DNA of 64,000 bases from Adiantum capillus-veneris. Taxonomy: Eukaryota > Streptophyta > Polypodiopsida > Polypodiales > Pteridaceae. The DNA is taken from the NCBI GenBank assembly GCA_014529385.2, contig CM043950.1:75525935-75589934 (forward strand). Direction: 5' to 3'. The notes beneath the pieces are model-generated. The model had not been told where the DNA came from, did no database searches, and saw only the letters and a list, made by a program, of their open reading frames with translations. Below, in pieces: positions 62,201 through 64,000 of this stretch (its first letter is position 1; each line of letters starts with the position of its first letter). A program made the translations under genes and the position numbers.

Positions 62201-62363
62201 GTTAATACTGCGATAAATATGCAACATGATATACAAAATTGAATCATTATCATACATCATACATTTGTTGCTTTGCCACAGAGTTGAAGGGGTCTTTGCC
62301 TTCAAATATCATCATAACATTCAAACATTTAAATCAAATTTGCAAGTACTTTAGTTCACAAAT

Positions 62364-62503
62364 GCATTGATCTGTTGGTGGGTGGAAGGTCCGGCTCACC
62401 ATGCACTTTGATTTACAAATCCTGAGGGGCAAAAGTATTTTTGCTGGATTCTCCTTATGGCATTGCCCATGTTTTGGAACTTGCATTGCTTTCTACTTCC
62501 AAT
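62364..62503 (-). pseudogene. FCP1-like paralogue 3, acidic-exon fragment
   Basis: 62373-62503 aligns with 59518-59648 of paralogue 1 (shared TGTTGGTGG, TGGAAGGTC, CTCACCATGCACTT, TTGGATTCTCCTT-equivalent bases and CTACTTCCA). It covers the end of the acidic region and stops just before the catalytic motif, next to satellite array 2. Only this scrap is recognisable. Confidence 0.75.
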
Positions 62504-62755
62504 TTAAAAACTTAAACAATGGTTATACGTTATACAATTACTTCTTTGCAATAAACCTTGATACAATGTTCCGATTGCTACATGACAAGCTAAAAAATTC
62601 TACTAGTCCTAGCTTCCCTCTATTGAAAAAACTTCAAGATATAAATTTCAATTCTATGCATCATCTAGAGGAGAAACAAAATCATAGTTTGGAACAAAAT
62701 GCTAAGTATGGAGCCTGATTTACCCTTTGTAATTTTTTGTGGTAAAAGCGCACAT
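62504..62755. other. No gene recognised
   Basis: A plus-strand open frame crosses from the antisense of the paralogue 3 scrap into unrelated sequence and ends at 62718; not accepted as a gene. Confidence 0.4.
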
Positions 62756-62886
62756 TTGTAAGGCCCCCATTATGAGGAGAAGCCATCGTGCGTGAAGGAA
62801 AATCACTCACTGGAAACCAAAATTTTCTCAGACAAGAATCAGGGGCAACTTTAAAGGCCTCGGGGGCGGAGGCCCCCGAGACTTTT

Positions 62887-62938
62887 TTTCACCGGAATAT
62901 TCCTTTTCACCGGAATATTCCTTTTCACCGGAATATTA
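62887..62938. promoter_or_regulatory. Tandem heat-shock-element-like motifs in the copia LTR
   Basis: GAATATTC, which fits GAAnnTTC, occurs twice, with a third GAATATTA, at 18-bp spacing (about 62895, 62913, 62931), about 290 bp upstream of the TATA box. Function is inferred. Confidence 0.35.
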
Positions 62939-63222
62939 TGGCCGGACGGCGGCCGAAAAGTGGTCAGAAAACAACCGGTTGGTTGGTCGGTGGCCGGTAG
63001 TCAATGGCCGATGGCCAGTGGTCGGAAGTCAATGGCCGGTGGCCGGTGGCCGAATTCAATGGCTGGTGGCCGAATTCAATGGCCGGTGGCCGAATTCAAA
63101 AGCGGACTTGTCTTCTCAAGGGCGGCCACACATGGGCAGATTGGAGGGTCCGATTTGGACTTATTCACACAAGGACGGCTACACATGGCTGTCTCTCATA
63201 AGAAAGGGCAGCCCTTTTGGCC

Positions 63223-63230
63223 TATAAAAG
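63223..63230 (+). promoter_or_regulatory. Copia LTR TATA box
   Basis: TATAAAAG preceded by GGCC, about 310 bp before the LTR end, a suitable position for the start of R. Confidence 0.65.
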
Positions 63231-63538
63231 GAGCCCATTTCTACACACATTTCATAGTGTGTGAAGTTGATGCAACAAGGTGAGTGTGAGGTGGTGAGAG
63301 TGAAGCAAGGCGGGAGCTCCATTAAGGGTATAATCCCTTTGTAAACTACTTCTTGTTTTGAAGTACTAAAGCCATTGAGTGGCTGCTTTCCCGTGGACGT
63401 AGCCCACATTGGGTGAACCACGTATATTGTGTGTTCTCTCTCTCTCTCTACTTTATAATCTCGTGTATATAAATATGTCTCTCTCCATTAAGTAATCTAC
63501 TCAATTATCTATTTAGCTACGTCTTATTTCCTAACAAC

Positions 63539-63550
63539 TGGTATCAGAGC
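63539..63550 (+). other. Primer-binding site (initiator tRNA-Met) of the copia element
   Basis: TGGTATCAGAGC, two bases after the LTR end. Confidence 0.95.
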
Positions 63551-63609
63551 AAGGTTTGCTCGTAGCTAAATTATCTCAAGGAAAGGATTCCTTGAATTGA
63601 CTGGGAGTT

Positions 63610-64000
63610 ATGGCGGAGGAGGGGAAGCTCAAGATTGAGAAGTTCAACGGCAAAAACTACCAACATTGGAAGATGTAGATTGAAGACTATCTCTACCAGA
63701 AGGACCTCTATTTGCCACTAGGCGGTCTTGCGAAGAAGCCCGCAACAATGGCAGATGAAGCATGGATTGTCCTTGATCGAAAGGCACTGGGAACAATCCG
63801 GTTAAGCTTGGCGTCAACGGTGGCCTTCAATGTTTCGGAGATGAAGACCATGGAGGACTTGATGAAGTCACTTGACGACTTCTATGAGAAACCATCGGCA
63901 TCCAATAAGGTATTTCTTATGAAGCGCTTGTTCAATCTAAAGATGGCAGAGAATGGTTTAGTTGCAGAACACCTAAATGACTTTAACACAAACATAAGTC
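63610..64000 (+). pseudogene. Ty1/copia gag, 5' part (runs off the window)
   Basis: ATG at 63610 begins MAEEGKLKIEKFNGKNYQHW. The frame stops at TAG 63676-63678 after 22 codons and then continues open to the window end: IEDYLYQKDLYLPL, WIVLDRKALGTIRLSLAS, DLMKSLDDFYEKPSA, SNKVFLMKRLFNLKMAENG, VAEHLNDFN. This is the conserved capsid domain (UBN2 / retrotran_gag_2) of plant copia elements. CAG (Gln) is usual where TAG stands, so one C-to-T change explains the stop. The remainder of the element lies outside the window. Confidence 0.9.

Larger units (their letters stand above)
62756..63536 (+). repeat. 5' LTR of a Ty1/copia element (left end uncertain)
   Basis: The right end (TAACA, 63536) is fixed by the primer site two bases on. 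The left end could be TGTAAGGCC at 62756 or another TG nearby; no partner LTR is in the window. The U3 holds three 18-bp repeats with GGAATATTCC, a 20-bp repeat GGCCGGTGGCCGAATTCAAT ending at 63060, 63080 and 63100, and a TATA box. Confidence 0.6.

Noticed and set aside
62401-62718. 105-codon plus-strand open frame
   Set aside because: Its first third is the antisense of the FCP1-like paralogue 3 scrap and the remainder shows no motif.

Overview
This window looks like intergenic, retrotransposon-rich nuclear DNA of a seed plant. The evidence is the mix of element types: chromovirus-like and Tat-type Ty3/gypsy elements (the Tat type with a second RNase H), Ty1/copia with an initiator tRNA-Met primer site, LINE-like scraps, dinucleotide microsatellites, and fragments of a family resembling plant FCP1-like (NLI/CTD-phosphatase) HAD proteins. 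I cannot name the species. There are no bacterial-style operons, and I recognise no rRNA, tRNA gene or CRISPR array.

Layout. 0.9-6.8 kb: two direct, roughly 4-kb-spaced minus-strand copies of a decayed chromovirus pol (A and B), with a copia protease scrap between them. 6.8-14.3 kb: no recognised gene, but microsatellites and a duplicated, formerly protein-coding fragment of unknown family (12.6-13.4 kb). 14,271-23,173: the one complete element, an 8.9-kb Ty3/gypsy with two 1,590-bp LTRs differing at about four positions, primer site, gag-protease-RT-RNase H-integrase-chromodomain-like tail and polypurine tract. Its coding region nevertheless carries one nonsense codon and two 1-base deletions. 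27.0-30.1 kb: an older, truncated relative (LTR plus part of gag). 36.1-40.4 kb: a chromovirus 3' end followed by a Tat-type pol relic and its LTR. 43.2-45.7 kb: more minus-strand gypsy/gag scraps. 63.5-64.0 kb: the start of a Ty1/copia element that runs off the window.

Three 1.34-kb terminal-inverted-repeat elements (23.8, 32.1 and 48.4 kb) are each bounded by TTAA and start CACTAG. They have no transposase and look like a non-autonomous piggyBac-type family, which would be unusual in a land plant.

52.7-62.5 kb: a decayed tandem cluster of FCP1-like genes on the minus strand, accompanied by arrays of a 68-bp satellite with a palindromic core. One paralogue is split inside its catalytic-domain exon by a 3.3-kb LTR element with a perfect TAAAA target duplication. 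That element lacks everything between its primer site and integrase, and the deletion junction looks like microhomology. The sequence shows overlapping waves of insertion and decay rather than a set of cooperating genes.
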